A DNA stretch of 64,000 nucleotides from contig CAJQLO010000002.1 in the NCBI GenBank assembly GCA_905479195.1, positions 62,001-126,000 on the forward strand, read 5' to 3'. The notes under the pieces are model-generated. The model was not told the DNA's origin, searched no databases, and saw nothing but the letters and a program-made list of their open reading frames with translations. The translations under genes were made by a program, and so were the position numbers. Numbering within the stretch: the first letter of the stretch is position 1; each line of letters begins with the position of its first letter. Shown here in pieces: positions 38,077 to 47,808 of the stretch. The DNA comes from an uncultured Gammaproteobacteria bacterium (lineage in GTDB: Bacteria > Pseudomonadota > Gammaproteobacteria > GCA-002705445 > GCA-002716945).

Positions 38077-38458
38077 TAAACCAGACTCAGAATGGAAAGA
38101 ACTTCTTTCTTCTGGTGCTTATAATATCACAAGAAAAAAGGGTACAGAAGCTCCGTTTAGTGGCGACCTCTATCTAAATAAAGCTAAAGGGTCTTATCAT
38201 TGTATTTGTTGTGATAATATTTTATTTAAATCTGATGAGAAATTTGATTCTGGGACAGGCTGGCCAAGCTTCTATGATGTAGCCTCTAATATATCTGTTC
38301 ATACCACAACAGATAGATCATTAGGAATGTCTAGGGTTGAGGTGATATGTATGAATTGTGATGCGCATCTTGGGCACGTTTTTGAAGATGGCCCCAAGCC
38401 TACTGGAAAAAGGTATTGTATTAACTCAGCTTCTTTAAAATTTAATAATGAAAAATAA
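38063..38458 (+). CDS. msrB: Peptide methionine (R)-S-oxide reductase
   Basis: 131 residues, full single-domain MsrB. It reduces R-methionine sulfoxide in proteins with thioredoxin. Zinc ligands are the CxxC pairs in CICCDN and CMNCDAHLGH; SGTGWPSF is the substrate loop and the catalytic Cys is in KRYCINSASL. It overlaps mpl by 14 bases and the LON-domain gene by 11. Confidence 0.97.
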   Translation: MKKINKPDSEWKELLSSGAYNITRKKGTEAPFSGDLYLNKAKGSYHCICCDNILFKSDEKFDSGTGWPSFYDVASNISVHTTTDRSLGMSRVEVICMNCDAHLGHVFEDGPKPTGKRYCINSASLKFNNEK

Positions 38459-39065
38459 CTTAATACCATTCTTCCCACTTCAAAGCATAGTTTTGCCAGG
38501 TGGTGTATTTCCTTTGAGAATATTTGAAAGAAGGTATTTAGATATGATTAGAGACTGTATAAAAAATGATACTGGATTTTGTATTACACTGACTAGGAAT
38601 AATTCCCAAAAAGATTATGTAACAGATATATACAATTATGGATGTTATGTGAAAATCATAGACTGGAATCAGCTAGATGATGGTTTGCTTGGTATAACAG
38701 TTGAAGGAATAAACAAGATTAAAGTACTAAGTTCTGATTTAGATAGGTCTAATTTACTTACTGGAGAAATAGAGAATCTAGATCTTGAAAAAGAATATAT
38801 GATTCCTCAAAAACACTTATTATTATCTAGGTTCTATAAAAAAATATATCCAGGAATTAAACATGTTATTAGTTTTAAAAAAGAAAGATACGCAGATGCA
38901 TCTTGGGTCGGTTTTCGACTAATAGAATGTTTACCGCTCGACTCTTCTACTAAAAATAAATTAATATCTATGAGTCATGCTATTGAGAGATTAGATATGC
39001 TAAATATAATAATTCAAAAGATATATAAGGCTGAGGTAAACGAACTAATTTCTAGTCAACAGTAA
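38448..39065 (+). CDS. LON substrate-binding-domain protein (COG2802)
   Basis: 205 residues, consisting of the N-terminal domain of Lon protease alone. Recognised by IPFFPLQSIVLPGGVFPLRIFERRY at the start and by GFCITL and GCYVKIIDW in the beta core. No ATPase or protease domain is present. Stand-alone LON-domain proteins are common in gammaproteobacteria, and their role is not established; a substrate-binding or adaptor function is a reasonable guess. The stop overlaps the convergent ilvD by 14 bases. Confidence 0.88.
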   Translation: MKNNLIPFFPLQSIVLPGGVFPLRIFERRYLDMIRDCIKNDTGFCITLTRNNSQKDYVTDIYNYGCYVKIIDWNQLDDGLLGITVEGINKIKVLSSDLDRSNLLTGEIENLDLEKEYMIPQKHLLLSRFYKKIYPGIKHVISFKKERYADASWVGFRLIECLPLDSSTKNKLISMSHAIERLDMLNIIIQKIYKAEVNELISSQQ

Positions 39066-40719
39066 TAGCTCCCTTGTCTGCCTGACTTACTAGCTTCGCA
39101 TATTTAGATAAAACTCCTGGTATAGTTTTATTACGAGGCTGCTTCCAACTACCTATTCTTTTTTTAATTTCAGCATTAGTAATTTTAATAGATAATTTTT
39201 GAGTAATTGAATTAATTTCAATCATATCTCCATTCTTAACAATTGCTAAAGGGCCTCCAATATATGCTTCTGGGGAAATATGACCAACTACAAAACCATG
39301 GCTTCCTCCAGAAAATCTTCCATCTGTTATTAATGCAACATCTTTGCCTAGACCCTTGCCCATTACTGCTGATGTAGGTGATAACATCTCCCTCATTCCA
39401 GGACCTCCAACAGGACCTTCATATCTTATGACAATAACAGTACCTTTTTTAACTTTATCGCTAAGGATATCTTTTAGAGCCTGTTCTTCTGAATTATATA
39501 CTTTTGCTTTTCCAATGAATCTGGTTCCTTCTTTCCCAGATATTTTTGCAACAGAACCTAACGGTGATAAATTACCCTTAAGAATAATCAGATGTCCATT
39601 ATCTTTGATTGGAGAATCAAATGGCATTATAATTTTTTGATTCTTACTATAGTGTTTTATATTTTTTAAATTCTGTTTTAGTGTCTTACCTGTAACAGTT
39701 AAACAGTCGCCATGGAGTAGTCCTTCTTCAAGAAGCATTTTCATTAATGGAGCAACACCACCAATTTCAACCAATTCAGACATTGAATATTTTCCACTTG
39801 GCTTAAGATCAGCTAGAACAGGCGTTCTCTTTCCCACAACATCAAAGTCACTTAAATTAATATTAACTCCTGCAGAATTTGCTATAGCTAATAAATGAAG
39901 GACAGCATTAGTTGATCCGCCTAAAGCCATAACAATAGTTATAGCATTCTCAAGTGATTTTTTATTTATAATATCCCTTGGTTTAATATCTTTCTTAACG
40001 CAAATCATTAAAGCTTTAGCTGAATCTTTACAATCAGTTTTTTTAGCATTAGATATTGCCACCTGTGCAGAACTGTTTGTTAAACTCATTCCCAAAGCCT
40101 CAATTGCACATGCCATAGTATTCGCAGTATACATACCTCCGCATGATCCTGGCCCTGGTATTGCTTTTTTTTCGATTTCATTTAATTCTGAATTAGACAT
40201 TTCCTTATTCGCATTTTTTCCTACAGCTTCAAATACGGAAACAATATCAATATTTTTAGATTTATGACTTCCTGGCAAGATTGTTCCACCATATACAAAA
40301 ATAGAAGGTCTATTTAATCGAGCCATAGCCATTACACATGCCGGCATATTTTTATCACATCCTCCAATTGCCACAAAACCATCAAAACCTTCACAACCAA
40401 CAACTGTTTCAATAGAATCAGCTATAACTTCTCTAGAAACTAACGAATACTTCATTCCTTCGGTTCCCATAGATATACCATCAGATATAGTTATTGTATT
40501 GAAAATAACGGATTTACCTCCATTAGAATCAATTGACTTAGCAGTTACTGCCGCCAAATCATTTATATGCATATTACAGGGTGTAACCATGCTCCAGGTT
40601 GAAGCAACACCTATCTGTGGTAACTTGAAATCTTTATCCTTAAAACCAACAGCTCTCAACATTGATCTGCTTGGAGACCTATCTTTTCCATCCACTACTT
40701 TTGAAGAATATTTTCGCAT
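39052..40719 (-). CDS. ilvD: Dihydroxy-acid dehydratase
   Basis: 555 residues, short-type IlvD. It dehydrates dihydroxyisovalerate and dihydroxymethylvalerate in valine, leucine and isoleucine synthesis. Cysteines for the Fe-S cluster are seen in CNMHIN-like (start), GGCDKNMPACVMA and GPGSCGGMYTANTMA. TDGRFSGGSHGFVVGHISPEA near the C-terminus is typical. It begins three bases from the stop of rnd, so the two form an rnd-ilvD transcription unit. Confidence 0.97.
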   Translation of the reverse strand: MRKYSSKVVDGKDRSPSRSMLRAVGFKDKDFKLPQIGVASTWSMVTPCNMHINDLAAVTAKSIDSNGGKSVIFNTITISDGISMGTEGMKYSLVSREVIADSIETVVGCEGFDGFVAIGGCDKNMPACVMAMARLNRPSIFVYGGTILPGSHKSKNIDIVSVFEAVGKNANKEMSNSELNEIEKKAIPGPGSCGGMYTANTMACAIEALGMSLTNSSAQVAISNAKKTDCKDSAKALMICVKKDIKPRDIINKKSLENAITIVMALGGSTNAVLHLLAIANSAGVNINLSDFDVVGKRTPVLADLKPSGKYSMSELVEIGGVAPLMKMLLEEGLLHGDCLTVTGKTLKQNLKNIKHYSKNQKIIMPFDSPIKDNGHLIILKGNLSPLGSVAKISGKEGTRFIGKAKVYNSEEQALKDILSDKVKKGTVIVIRYEGPVGGPGMREMLSPTSAVMGKGLGKDVALITDGRFSGGSHGFVVGHISPEAYIGGPLAIVKNGDMIEINSITQKLSIKITNAEIKKRIGSWKQPRNKTIPGVLSKYAKLVSQADKGAITVD

Positions 40720-40722
40720 TAC

Positions 40723-41787
40723 CTATTGTACCAACTTACCAAATATTTTAAATCTCCAACCTTGTAAAAATCTAATATCTTTCTTGCCTCTTGCAAATAA
40801 ATCAATATCACGCTTATTTGCAATCAGTGTTGAGGATACTTTATATTCATCACATACAATTTCTAATGTTTGATGGCATATATTGACTCTCTTATTATAA
40901 GTTGATGGGTCAAAATTTTTAAACTCAACTGGAGCTTCATTATACTTTAATTCTAAAACAGAAATAATATAACTAATGTCTTCACTGCTGAGCTGATGTT
41001 TTAGATTACTCAATATAGCAGTTAATTTGTTTGAGCGGGATAAGGTTATCTTAATCAATTCGCTATCACTAAAAATCCACCTTTTTGGCATGTCATTTTT
41101 AATAGCTTTCTCTTCTCGCCATTTAGATAAAATTTTCAAGTGATTTAATTGCGTCTCGGTTATCTTTGAGGGCAAATTAATTTTTTTCCATGCCATATCT
41201 GGATCAGTAACTATATTTTTCTTTTCAAGCTCAAGTTCTTGTTCTTCAATAAACCAATCATATCTTTTTAGATTTATTAATTCATTTTTCAATATTTTGC
41301 ATAAATCTATCAAATACTTTACATCATTTCCCGCATATTCAAGCTTGTCATCTGAAATAGGCCTTTTCAACCAATCAGTTCTCCATGAGCCTTCTTTAAG
41401 TAAAACTGAAAAGTGTCTTTTAACAAGATTTGAATAACTGATACTTATTGCTGGGTTTAGAAAATTATCAGCTAACTGTGTATCAAATATATTTTCTGGG
41501 TAACAGTTAAAATAATGATTTAAAACCTCAAGATCCTGCTTAGAGGAATGAATTATTTTTATAATATCTTTGTCTCTTAACAAATCTATAATTGGTTCTT
41601 TATCATGTAGCGCAAGAATATCTATGCAATAAGTATGATTATTATCACTTAATTGTAATAAAGCTAATACAGGATAATAAGTGGATTCTCTAATAAACTC
41701 AGTATCCAGGCCTATTGAACTCGAAGACTTCAACTCTTTGATGATATTTTGTAATTTTATATCTGTATTAATTAAAAAATTTGGCAT
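40723..41787 (-). CDS. rnd: Ribonuclease D
   Basis: 354 residues: DEDD 3'-5' exonuclease domain (about 1-185) and an HRDC domain (about 208-290). It trims tRNA and other RNA 3' ends. Acidic metal ligands are visible in SSIGLDTEFIRE, FDTQLADNF and EYAGNDVKYLIDL, the last with the catalytic Tyr. It diverges from ampD with a 52-base gap. Confidence 0.95.
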   Translation of the reverse strand: MPNFLINTDIKLQNIIKELKSSSSIGLDTEFIRESTYYPVLALLQLSDNNHTYCIDILALHDKEPIIDLLRDKDIIKIIHSSKQDLEVLNHYFNCYPENIFDTQLADNFLNPAISISYSNLVKRHFSVLLKEGSWRTDWLKRPISDDKLEYAGNDVKYLIDLCKILKNELINLKRYDWFIEEQELELEKKNIVTDPDMAWKKINLPSKITETQLNHLKILSKWREEKAIKNDMPKRWIFSDSELIKITLSRSNKLTAILSNLKHQLSSEDISYIISVLELKYNEAPVEFKNFDPSTYNKRVNICHQTLEIVCDEYKVSSTLIANKRDIDLFARGKKDIRFLQGWRFKIFGKLVQ

Positions 41788-41839
41788 AATTAGGAATAGT
41801 TAACATGATATCAGCGAATGATGGGTTCTTGTATAGAAA

Positions 41840-42382
41840 ATGCTTAAAATTAATATAAATTCACACTTAATTGAAGATATCATCCATCTTCCCTCTGATA
41901 ATTATGACCTTAGGCCAAATAATATAGATATTGACACGATAGTCATACATTGTATAAGTTTGCCAGAAGGCTCTTATGACAATGATAATGTTAGTGATCT
42001 ATTTACAAATAAATTAGATACCACCAAAAACAAATCATTTTCTTCGTTAGAGGGGCTCAGAGTGTCATCACATGTATTTATCAAGAGAAATGGAGAGATA
42101 ATCCAATTTGTTCCATTTAATATGAGAGCTTGGCACGCAGGAGTATCAAAACATAAAGGCAGGGAAAATTGTAATGATTTTTCTATTGGGATTGAATTAG
42201 AAGGTACATCAAACTCAGTATTTGAAGATGAACAGTATAATAAATTAAAAGAAATACTTAAATTAATGAAGACTTGTTATCCTAAAATTGTAGAGGAGAA
42301 TATAATAGGTCATAATAAGGTTGCACCAGGTAGAAAAGAAGATCCGGGGGTTTTCTTTGACTGGGATAAAATAAAAGGTTAG
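41840..42382 (+). CDS. ampD: 1,6-anhydro-N-acetylmuramyl-L-alanine amidase
   Basis: 180 residues, zinc amidase_2 fold, no signal peptide, so cytoplasmic. AmpD cleaves the stem peptide from anhydro-muropeptides in wall recycling, and its loss induces AmpC in some species. Zinc ligands are His in DTIVIHCIS and the His and Asp in GHNKVAPGRKEDPG; HAGVSKHKGRENCNDFSIGIELEG is the substrate block. It is followed four bases later by ampE. Confidence 0.96.
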   Translation: MLKININSHLIEDIIHLPSDNYDLRPNNIDIDTIVIHCISLPEGSYDNDNVSDLFTNKLDTTKNKSFSSLEGLRVSSHVFIKRNGEIIQFVPFNMRAWHAGVSKHKGRENCNDFSIGIELEGTSNSVFEDEQYNKLKEILKLMKTCYPKIVEENIIGHNKVAPGRKEDPGVFFDWDKIKG

Positions 42383-42386
42383 AAAA

Positions 42387-43226
42387 ATGATTACAACTCT
42401 ATTGATATTCTTTGCTTTGATTCTTGAATATATTTATGACCCAGTATCAAATATGAAAAATACTGCTGTCATTGATACTACCTTTGACAGGTTTAGAAAT
42501 CTTGTAAAAAATTATATCAATAGTAAATATTATGTTTACTTATTATTTCCAATTTCTATAATCATAATATATTCAATAATAATATATATTATAGATAATT
42601 ATCTACATGAGTTCTTTTCATTTATCATACACTTAATAGTGCTCGTCTATTGTCTCAAACCAAGTGAATTCAATAGTAAAATAGAGGATCTCAAAATCTT
42701 ACAAGATAGTAAAGAGGGAAATCAAAGATTTGATTATGTTTTGCCAAGTTATAATAACAAGGGCTTAGTTGAAAATATATTTTATAATTCTACAAGAAGT
42801 ATATTCACTGTATTTTTCTGCTTTCTTGTTCTAGGCCCTTCAGGTGCTCTAGCTTTTATTATTCTCGATAACTATATTTATAGTAAAGAAATTAAAATTG
42901 ATCAGAAGTCTAAAAAGGGGTTGAAAAATATTATATCTATCATTGAGTATATTCCTATACGGCTATGTTCTTTTGCGTTCGCAGTAGTAGCAAATTTTGA
43001 ATTATGTAGTAGAGCATGGAAGTCTTCAAAAAAAGAAAAAAGCTTATATGATTTAAATATTACCTTAATAAATACTGTTGGAATATCATCCTATAAGGAA
43101 CTGGAAAATAAGAGTGAAGGAAACTGGGAAGACAAAATAATATTTATTCAATCTATTATATATAGGACTTTTCTGTCATGGTTGAGTTTGACAGGTTTTT
43201 TAATTATCAGTGGTGTCTTTCTCTGA
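42387..43226 (+). CDS. ampE: AmpE-like regulatory membrane protein
   Basis: 279 residues with about four or five membrane helices. The ampD-ampE pairing and the middle region ([20 protein letters not shown]-like stretch, then [15 protein letters not shown]) support membership of the AmpE/CobD-related family. In enterobacteria AmpE is linked to beta-lactamase regulation; its biochemical action is unclear. The 3' end overlaps the convergent queH by 27 bases, an unusually long tail-to-tail overlap. Confidence 0.82.
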   Translation: MITTLLIFFALILEYIYDPVSNMKNTAVIDTTFDRFRNLVKNYINSKYYVYLLFPISIIIIYSIIIYIIDNYLHEFFSFIIHLIVLVYCLKPSEFNSKIEDLKILQDSKEGNQRFDYVLPSYNNKGLVENIFYNSTRSIFTVFFCFLVLGPSGALAFIILDNYIYSKEIKIDQKSKKGLKNIISIIEYIPIRLCSFAFAVVANFELCSRAWKSSKKEKSLYDLNITLINTVGISSYKELENKSEGNWEDKIIFIQSIIYRTFLSWLSLTGFLIISGVFL

Positions 43227-43871
43227 ATGCGAGTAGAATTTTTTTCCAATCTCTATCGTTGGTCTTAAATTTTTCTCTCTCCAAGTATTGGTATCCCTTA
43301 ATGAATATACGCAACCACAATATTCTTGCATATAAAAACTTTCATCTTTTGAAACTTCAATCATGCGTTGCGAACCATTCTCTTTTCTCCAGTTATAAGT
43401 CCAGTACTCTATATCTTGAAACTTAGAAGCTGCATAAATACCTGATTGGTTAATTTGATTCATATCTTTCCATCTTGAAATCCCAAGCGTACTTGAGATT
43501 ATATCAAAACCATTTTGAGACGCATACTCAGCAGTTTTAACAAACCTCATGTCAAAACATGTAGAACATCTTTTCCCTCTCTCCGGCTCCATTTCCATTC
43601 CCTTTGTCATTTCAAACCAAGTTCTTGGATTATAATCTGCATCAATAAATGGAATATTATATTTAATAGAAAAAGACATATTCTCCTCTTTACGAAGAAG
43701 GTATTCTTCATGCGGGTGAATATTTGGGTTATAAAAATAAACAGTATAGCTTATATTTGAATCCAGCAATCTTTTCATAATATCACCAGAGCATGGCGCG
43801 CAACATGAATGTAATAGTAAATTTTTTTTACCAGCTGGTAATGACAAATTTTTTAAAATATTTTTACTCAT
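43200..43871 (-). CDS. queH: Epoxyqueuosine reductase QueH
   Basis: 223 residues, DUF208/QueH family. It reduces epoxyqueuosine in tRNA to queuosine and is unrelated to QueG. Metal- and cluster-binding cysteines are seen in [10 protein letters not shown] (residues 21-30), [11 protein letters not shown] and [12 protein letters not shown]; the substrate stretch [18 protein letters not shown] lies between. It overlaps the tatD stop by four bases at its start. Confidence 0.93.
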   Translation of the reverse strand: MSKNILKNLSLPAGKKNLLLHSCCAPCSGDIMKRLLDSNISYTVYFYNPNIHPHEEYLLRKEENMSFSIKYNIPFIDADYNPRTWFEMTKGMEMEPERGKRCSTCFDMRFVKTAEYASQNGFDIISSTLGISRWKDMNQINQSGIYAASKFQDIEYWTYNWRKENGSQRMIEVSKDESFYMQEYCGCVYSLRDTNTWREKNLRPTIEIGKKFYSHSEKDTTDN

Positions 43872-44659
43872 ATTGAAAAAAATCTTTTGGTATTATTAAT
43901 AGTAATCTCTTTTATATAATTTATATCTTTACTTAAACATTCAGAAATACTTTGGGCAACATAATTTAAAAACGAGGGCTCATTTATGCCATTATTTTTA
44001 AATGGAATATTCTTAGGTGTTAAATATGGCGCATCTGTCTCAATCATTAATCTATCCTCAGGGATATACTTAATCAAGTCATGCAGATGTTTCCCTCTAT
44101 TAAGATCAGAGATCCAACCTGTTATACCTATATAGCAATCCATATCTAAGTATACCTTTAACTCATTTTTTGTTCCTGTAAAACAATGTACAACACTTCT
44201 TTCAATCTCAAAGATATATTTTTTAAGCATGGTCGCAAAGTCATCATGGGCTTTTCTTTCATGTAAAAAAATAGGTAAACCCACACTCTTTGCAATTTTT
44301 AATTGTTCTTCAAAGCAAAATAATTGCTCTTCTCGCGTCGAGTAATCTCTATAATAGTCAAGCCCGCACTCTCCTATCGCTAATACTTTTTTATTCTTAC
44401 TGTATTCTATAATAGAGTTTATATTTTCATGAACAAAATCTTTTGCATTATGTGGGTGGAAACCAACTGTAGTATAAAATATTTCTGGATATGCATTAAT
44501 TATATCTAAAGCTGTCTTTGTGTCTTTGAGGTTGGAGGAAGTAATAATTGCTTTATTTATATTCTGATCTTTCATATTCTCAACTACTTTATCTATTTGA
44601 TTATGTAGTTGAGGATGAGTCATATTAGCTCCTATATCGATAAGACCTAACGTATTCAT
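43868..44659 (-). CDS. tatD: TatD-family metal-dependent hydrolase (DNase)
   Basis: 263 residues, TIM barrel. Seen: [13 protein letters not shown] at the start, [27 protein letters not shown] and [16 protein letters not shown] near 230. The opening without HxH and the [13 protein letters not shown] block resemble TatD proper rather than YcfH or YjjV. TatD has 3'-5' DNA and RNA exonuclease activity and has been linked to oxidative DNA damage repair. It follows mtkB by four bases. Confidence 0.93.
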   Translation of the reverse strand: MNTLGLIDIGANMTHPQLHNQIDKVVENMKDQNINKAIITSSNLKDTKTALDIINAYPEIFYTTVGFHPHNAKDFVHENINSIIEYSKNKKVLAIGECGLDYYRDYSTREEQLFCFEEQLKIAKSVGLPIFLHERKAHDDFATMLKKYIFEIERSVVHCFTGTKNELKVYLDMDCYIGITGWISDLNRGKHLHDLIKYIPEDRLMIETDAPYLTPKNIPFKNNGINEPSFLNYVAQSISECLSKDINYIKEITINNTKRFFSI

Positions 44660-44663
44660 TATA

Positions 44664-45551
44664 TTACAGAGTTTTAAGAACCGCTGCTACTGTGTCACCT
44701 ATAACAGATGGGTTCTTAGCAATGGTTATACCTGCAGCTTCTAAAATTTCAACTTTATCTGCAGCAGATTCTCCTTTAGAGCTCACGATTGCACCAGCAT
44801 GTCCCATTCTTTTCCCTTCAGGTGCTGTTAAACCAGCTATATAAGCTATAACAGGTTTGGATATATGCTTTTTAGCATACTCGGCTGCCTCGGCTTCTTG
44901 TGGTCCACCAATTTCACCAATCATTAGAATAACCTTAGTATCATCGTCTTGCTCAAATTTTACCAAATGATCTTTGAAGGAACTTCCATTTATTGGATCT
45001 CCACCTATTCCAACACTGGTTGATATTCCTATACCAAGGTTTTTCATTTGCTCAGCTGCCTCATAACCTAAAGTTCCTGATCTTCCGATAACCCCGACAT
45101 TACCTTCTTTATAAATATGACCTGGCATAATACCTAGCATGCATTTTCCTGGGCTTATTACACCTGCGCAGTTTGGTCCAACCATAGTCATTCTTTCTTC
45201 GTTTTTATAACGTCTCATGTAACGCTTTACTTTGATCATATCATGAGCTGGTATTCCATCAGTGATTGCCACAAGTGTTTTAATTCCTGCGTCAGCTGCT
45301 TCCATTGCTGAGTCAGCAGCAAAAGCTGGAGGCACAAATAATATACTACAGTCTGCTCCAGTTGCCTTAACAGCTTCTTTAACAGTATTAAAAACAGGTC
45401 TCTCAAGATGAGTTTGTCCGCCTTTACCAGGTGTCACTCCACCTACAACATTAGTTCCATATGCAATCATTTCTTCTGCATGAAAGCTTCCTATTTTTCC
45501 TGTGAATCCTTGCACAATTATCTTTGATTCTTTGTTAATTAATATAGCCAT
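44664..45551 (-). CDS. mtkB: Malate-CoA ligase, alpha subunit (SucD-like)
   Basis: 295 residues. CoA-binding Rossmann domain then CoA-ligase domain; the phosphohistidine is in GKRMGHAGAI near residue 250. The call is MtkB rather than succinyl-CoA synthetase SucD because of GPNCAGVISPGK (SucD: GPNCPGVITPGE), MLGIMPGHIYKEG, SGTLGYEAAEQM and the MIKVKRYMRRYKNEER segment; these comparisons are from memory of the families. With MtkA it makes malyl-CoA from malate, ATP and CoA. Being next to malyl-CoA lyase is strong support. Succinate activity cannot be excluded. Confidence 0.85.
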   Translation of the reverse strand: MAILINKESKIIVQGFTGKIGSFHAEEMIAYGTNVVGGVTPGKGGQTHLERPVFNTVKEAVKATGADCSILFVPPAFAADSAMEAADAGIKTLVAITDGIPAHDMIKVKRYMRRYKNEERMTMVGPNCAGVISPGKCMLGIMPGHIYKEGNVGVIGRSGTLGYEAAEQMKNLGIGISTSVGIGGDPINGSSFKDHLVKFEQDDDTKVILMIGEIGGPQEAEAAEYAKKHISKPVIAYIAGLTAPEGKRMGHAGAIVSSKGESAADKVEILEAAGITIAKNPSVIGDTVAAVLKTL

Positions 45552-45553
45552 TA

Positions 45554-46729
45554 TTATTTATTCTCCAAGTCATTAAGTGCTTTAACAGCTTTATTAGCAG
45601 CTTCTTCTAGTGTTGATGCTTCGATATAATTAATTTTACTATCCTTTAAAATTTTCATACCTTCGTCAACATTTGTTCCTGCAAGTCTAATAACTAATGG
45701 TTGTTCAATAGTAATTTGACCCAGCGCATCAACGATACCTTGGGCAACCCAATCACATCTATTGATTCCAGCAAAAATATTGATCAAGATAACTTTAACC
45801 TTGGGGTCTCCAGATATAAGTTTAAATGCTTTGACAAATTTTTCTGGTGTTGCGCCACCACCTACATCTAAAAAGTTTGCAGGCTTGCCTCCAGCTAATT
45901 GAATCATGTCCATTGAAGCCATTGCAAGACCAGCACCATTAATAATGTTACCGATATCACCATCTAGAGCTATATAATTCAAGCCTCTATCATGAGCATA
46001 AGTTTCTTTCGAGTCCTCTTGTGTTTTATCTCTAAGTTCTGCAATATGCGGAATTCTATATAAAGCATTATCATCAAATGACATTTTGCAATCTACTGCA
46101 AGAATATGATCATCTCCAGTAAGAACTAGTGGATTGATTTCTACCATCGTTGCGTCTGAATTAGTGAATGCTTTATAGCATCCTAATATCGCTGCCGCAC
46201 ATCTTGATATTGCTTTAGCTTCTAGACCTAGCGCAAATGCGATTTCTCTTGCTTGAAAGCTTTGCATTCCAACTGCAGCTTCAATTTTTACTCTTATAAT
46301 TGATTCTGGTTTGTCTTTCGCAATTTCTTCTATACTCATTCCACCTTCTGATGAAGCTACAACCATAATAGTTTCCGTGCTTCTATCAAAAACTAATCCA
46401 AGATAGTATTCTTTTTTTATATCAGACGCTTCTTCAACGTAAATTCTCTGAACTGTTAAACCTTCTGGCCCAGTTTGATTGGTAACTAAAGTTTTACCAA
46501 GTAATGTATTTGCAGCATCAGAAACCTCTTGATGGCTTTTGCAAATAATAATCCCTCCGGCCTTACCTCTAGCTCCAGAATGAATTTGAGCTTTTACCAC
46601 CCACATGTCACCTCCAAGCTCTGTTGCCCTATCTTTAGCGTTTTCTGGGCTATATGCTATTCCACCTTTTGGAGTTGCTACTCCAAATTTTGCCAATATT
46701 TCTTTTGCTTGATATTCATGTATATTCAT
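45554..46729 (-). CDS. mtkA: Malate-CoA ligase, beta subunit (SucC-like)
   Basis: 391 residues, ATP-grasp domain followed by a CoA-ligase domain. [21 protein letters not shown] and [11 protein letters not shown] are shared with SucC. MtkA-specific features are [35 protein letters not shown] and the stretch [15 protein letters not shown], where SucC reads NIFGGIxRCD. It overlaps the malyl-CoA lyase stop by one base and is two bases from mtkB, so all three form one operon. Confidence 0.87.
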   Translation of the reverse strand: MNIHEYQAKEILAKFGVATPKGGIAYSPENAKDRATELGGDMWVVKAQIHSGARGKAGGIIICKSHQEVSDAANTLLGKTLVTNQTGPEGLTVQRIYVEEASDIKKEYYLGLVFDRSTETIMVVASSEGGMSIEEIAKDKPESIIRVKIEAAVGMQSFQAREIAFALGLEAKAISRCAAAILGCYKAFTNSDATMVEINPLVLTGDDHILAVDCKMSFDDNALYRIPHIAELRDKTQEDSKETYAHDRGLNYIALDGDIGNIINGAGLAMASMDMIQLAGGKPANFLDVGGGATPEKFVKAFKLISGDPKVKVILINIFAGINRCDWVAQGIVDALGQITIEQPLVIRLAGTNVDEGMKILKDSKINYIEASTLEEAANKAVKALNDLENK

Positions 46730-47670
46730 TATTTCTTCGATTGTATTAGGTTATTTATATTTATGATATTTTCAGCCATTTTTTCTGATGCTGCATCTAT
46801 CATTCTTCCATCTAGTTGAGCAGCACCCTTGCCTTCAGCGGCAGCTTTTGCTAACTCTTCTATAATTCTATGAGCTTTTTCAACTTCCTGTGCAGGAGGA
46901 GAAAATACTGTATTAGCATGCTCTATTTGAGAAGGATGTATTGCCCATTTACCTTCTATACCAATAGCAGCCCCTCTTTTTGCTGCATCAATATAACCCT
47001 CGGGATCATTAAAATCACCAAATGGACCGTCAATTGGTCTCAAACCATATGCACGACATGTAGCTACAAGTTTAGCTAATCCATGATGCCACTGATCTCC
47101 AGGATAATCTGGATTTAATCCACCAATTACTACAGTTCTAGCTCTTAAACTAGCAGCATAATCAGCTACTCCAAAATGAAGTGCTTCCAATCTTTTAGAT
47201 GATTGGGCTATTTCTTCAATATTCACCATTCCTAGAGCGGTTTCGATTAAACATTCCAGTCCAACTTTATTTTTTAATCCTCTTTCTTGTTCAATCTGGT
47301 TTACCATGCAGTCCACCATGTAAACATCACCTTGAACGCCTACTTTTGGTATTAGTAAAGTATCAACAAATTCACCTGCCTGACACATTATCTCCACGAC
47401 ATCTCTATACATATAATGTGTGTCTAAGCCATTAATTCTGACAGATATGGTTTTACCATTTCCTCTCCAATCCATTTCTTTAAGGGCCTTTATGACGTTC
47501 TCACGCGCTGTTACCTTGTCATTAGGAGACACTGCGTCTTCTAAATCCAAGAAAATAAAATCAGCTGTAGAATTTAATGCTTTTTCAAACATTTTTGGCG
47601 AAGATCCAGGTACGGCTAGTTCGCTTCGTTGGACTCTTGCTCTTGCGTTTTCATAAGATGTATGGCTCAT
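46729..47670 (-). CDS. mcl: L-malyl-CoA/beta-methylmalyl-CoA lyase (CitE-like)
   Basis: 313 residues, TIM-barrel CitE superfamily. It splits malyl-CoA to acetyl-CoA and glyoxylate, reversibly. Seen: [29 protein letters not shown] with the acidic metal ligand, [34 protein letters not shown] and [15 protein letters not shown], which together match Mcl better than citrate lyase CitE. A GGAG Shine-Dalgarno is eight bases before the ATG. First gene of mcl-mtkA-mtkB; tatD and queH follow closely. Confidence 0.88.
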   Translation of the reverse strand: MSHTSYENARARVQRSELAVPGSSPKMFEKALNSTADFIFLDLEDAVSPNDKVTARENVIKALKEMDWRGNGKTISVRINGLDTHYMYRDVVEIMCQAGEFVDTLLIPKVGVQGDVYMVDCMVNQIEQERGLKNKVGLECLIETALGMVNIEEIAQSSKRLEALHFGVADYAASLRARTVVIGGLNPDYPGDQWHHGLAKLVATCRAYGLRPIDGPFGDFNDPEGYIDAAKRGAAIGIEGKWAIHPSQIEHANTVFSPPAQEVEKAHRIIEELAKAAAEGKGAAQLDGRMIDAASEKMAENIININNLIQSKK

Positions 47671-47696
47671 ATTTTTATCTCCATATGTGATTTATC

Positions 47697-47702
47697 ATTA
47701 TA
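47697..47702 (-). promoter_or_regulatory. Candidate -10 element for mcl-mtkAB
   Basis: TATAAT on the minus strand, 26 bases before the mcl ATG. No TTGACA-like hexamer lies 17 bases upstream, which suggests an activated promoter. One of two 11-base palindromes sits where the -35 would be. Confidence 0.45.
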
Positions 47703-47703
47703 G

Positions 47704-47744
47704 ACTTGATAAGTATGTTGTTTATCTGTTATAACTCGATAAGT
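47704..47744. promoter_or_regulatory. Paired 11-bp palindromes upstream of mcl
   Basis: ACTTGATAAGT at 47704-47714 and ACTCGATAAGT at 47734-47744 differ by one base, are each an inverted repeat of ACTT/AAGT around three bases, and are spaced exactly 30 bases (about three helical turns). They lie in the 138-base spacer between divergent mcl and yadG, next to the mcl -10 candidate. The likeliest reading is a pair of operator sites for an unidentified dimeric regulator. Confidence 0.5.
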
Positions 47745-47808
47745 TTACGGAAGTATAGAATATTGTCAATGGATTTAGGGAAAAAACCAGTATTTTTAGG
47801 TTGTTAAT

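Noticed and set aside
43178-43426. 82-codon plus-strand ORF past the ampE end
   Set aside because: It is the complement of queH, which has clear cysteine motifs.
44664-46729. Calling the two ligase subunits sucD and sucC
   Set aside because: Signature positions ([23 protein letters not shown]) and the one-base overlap with malyl-CoA lyase favour malate-CoA ligase. Succinate activity remains possible.
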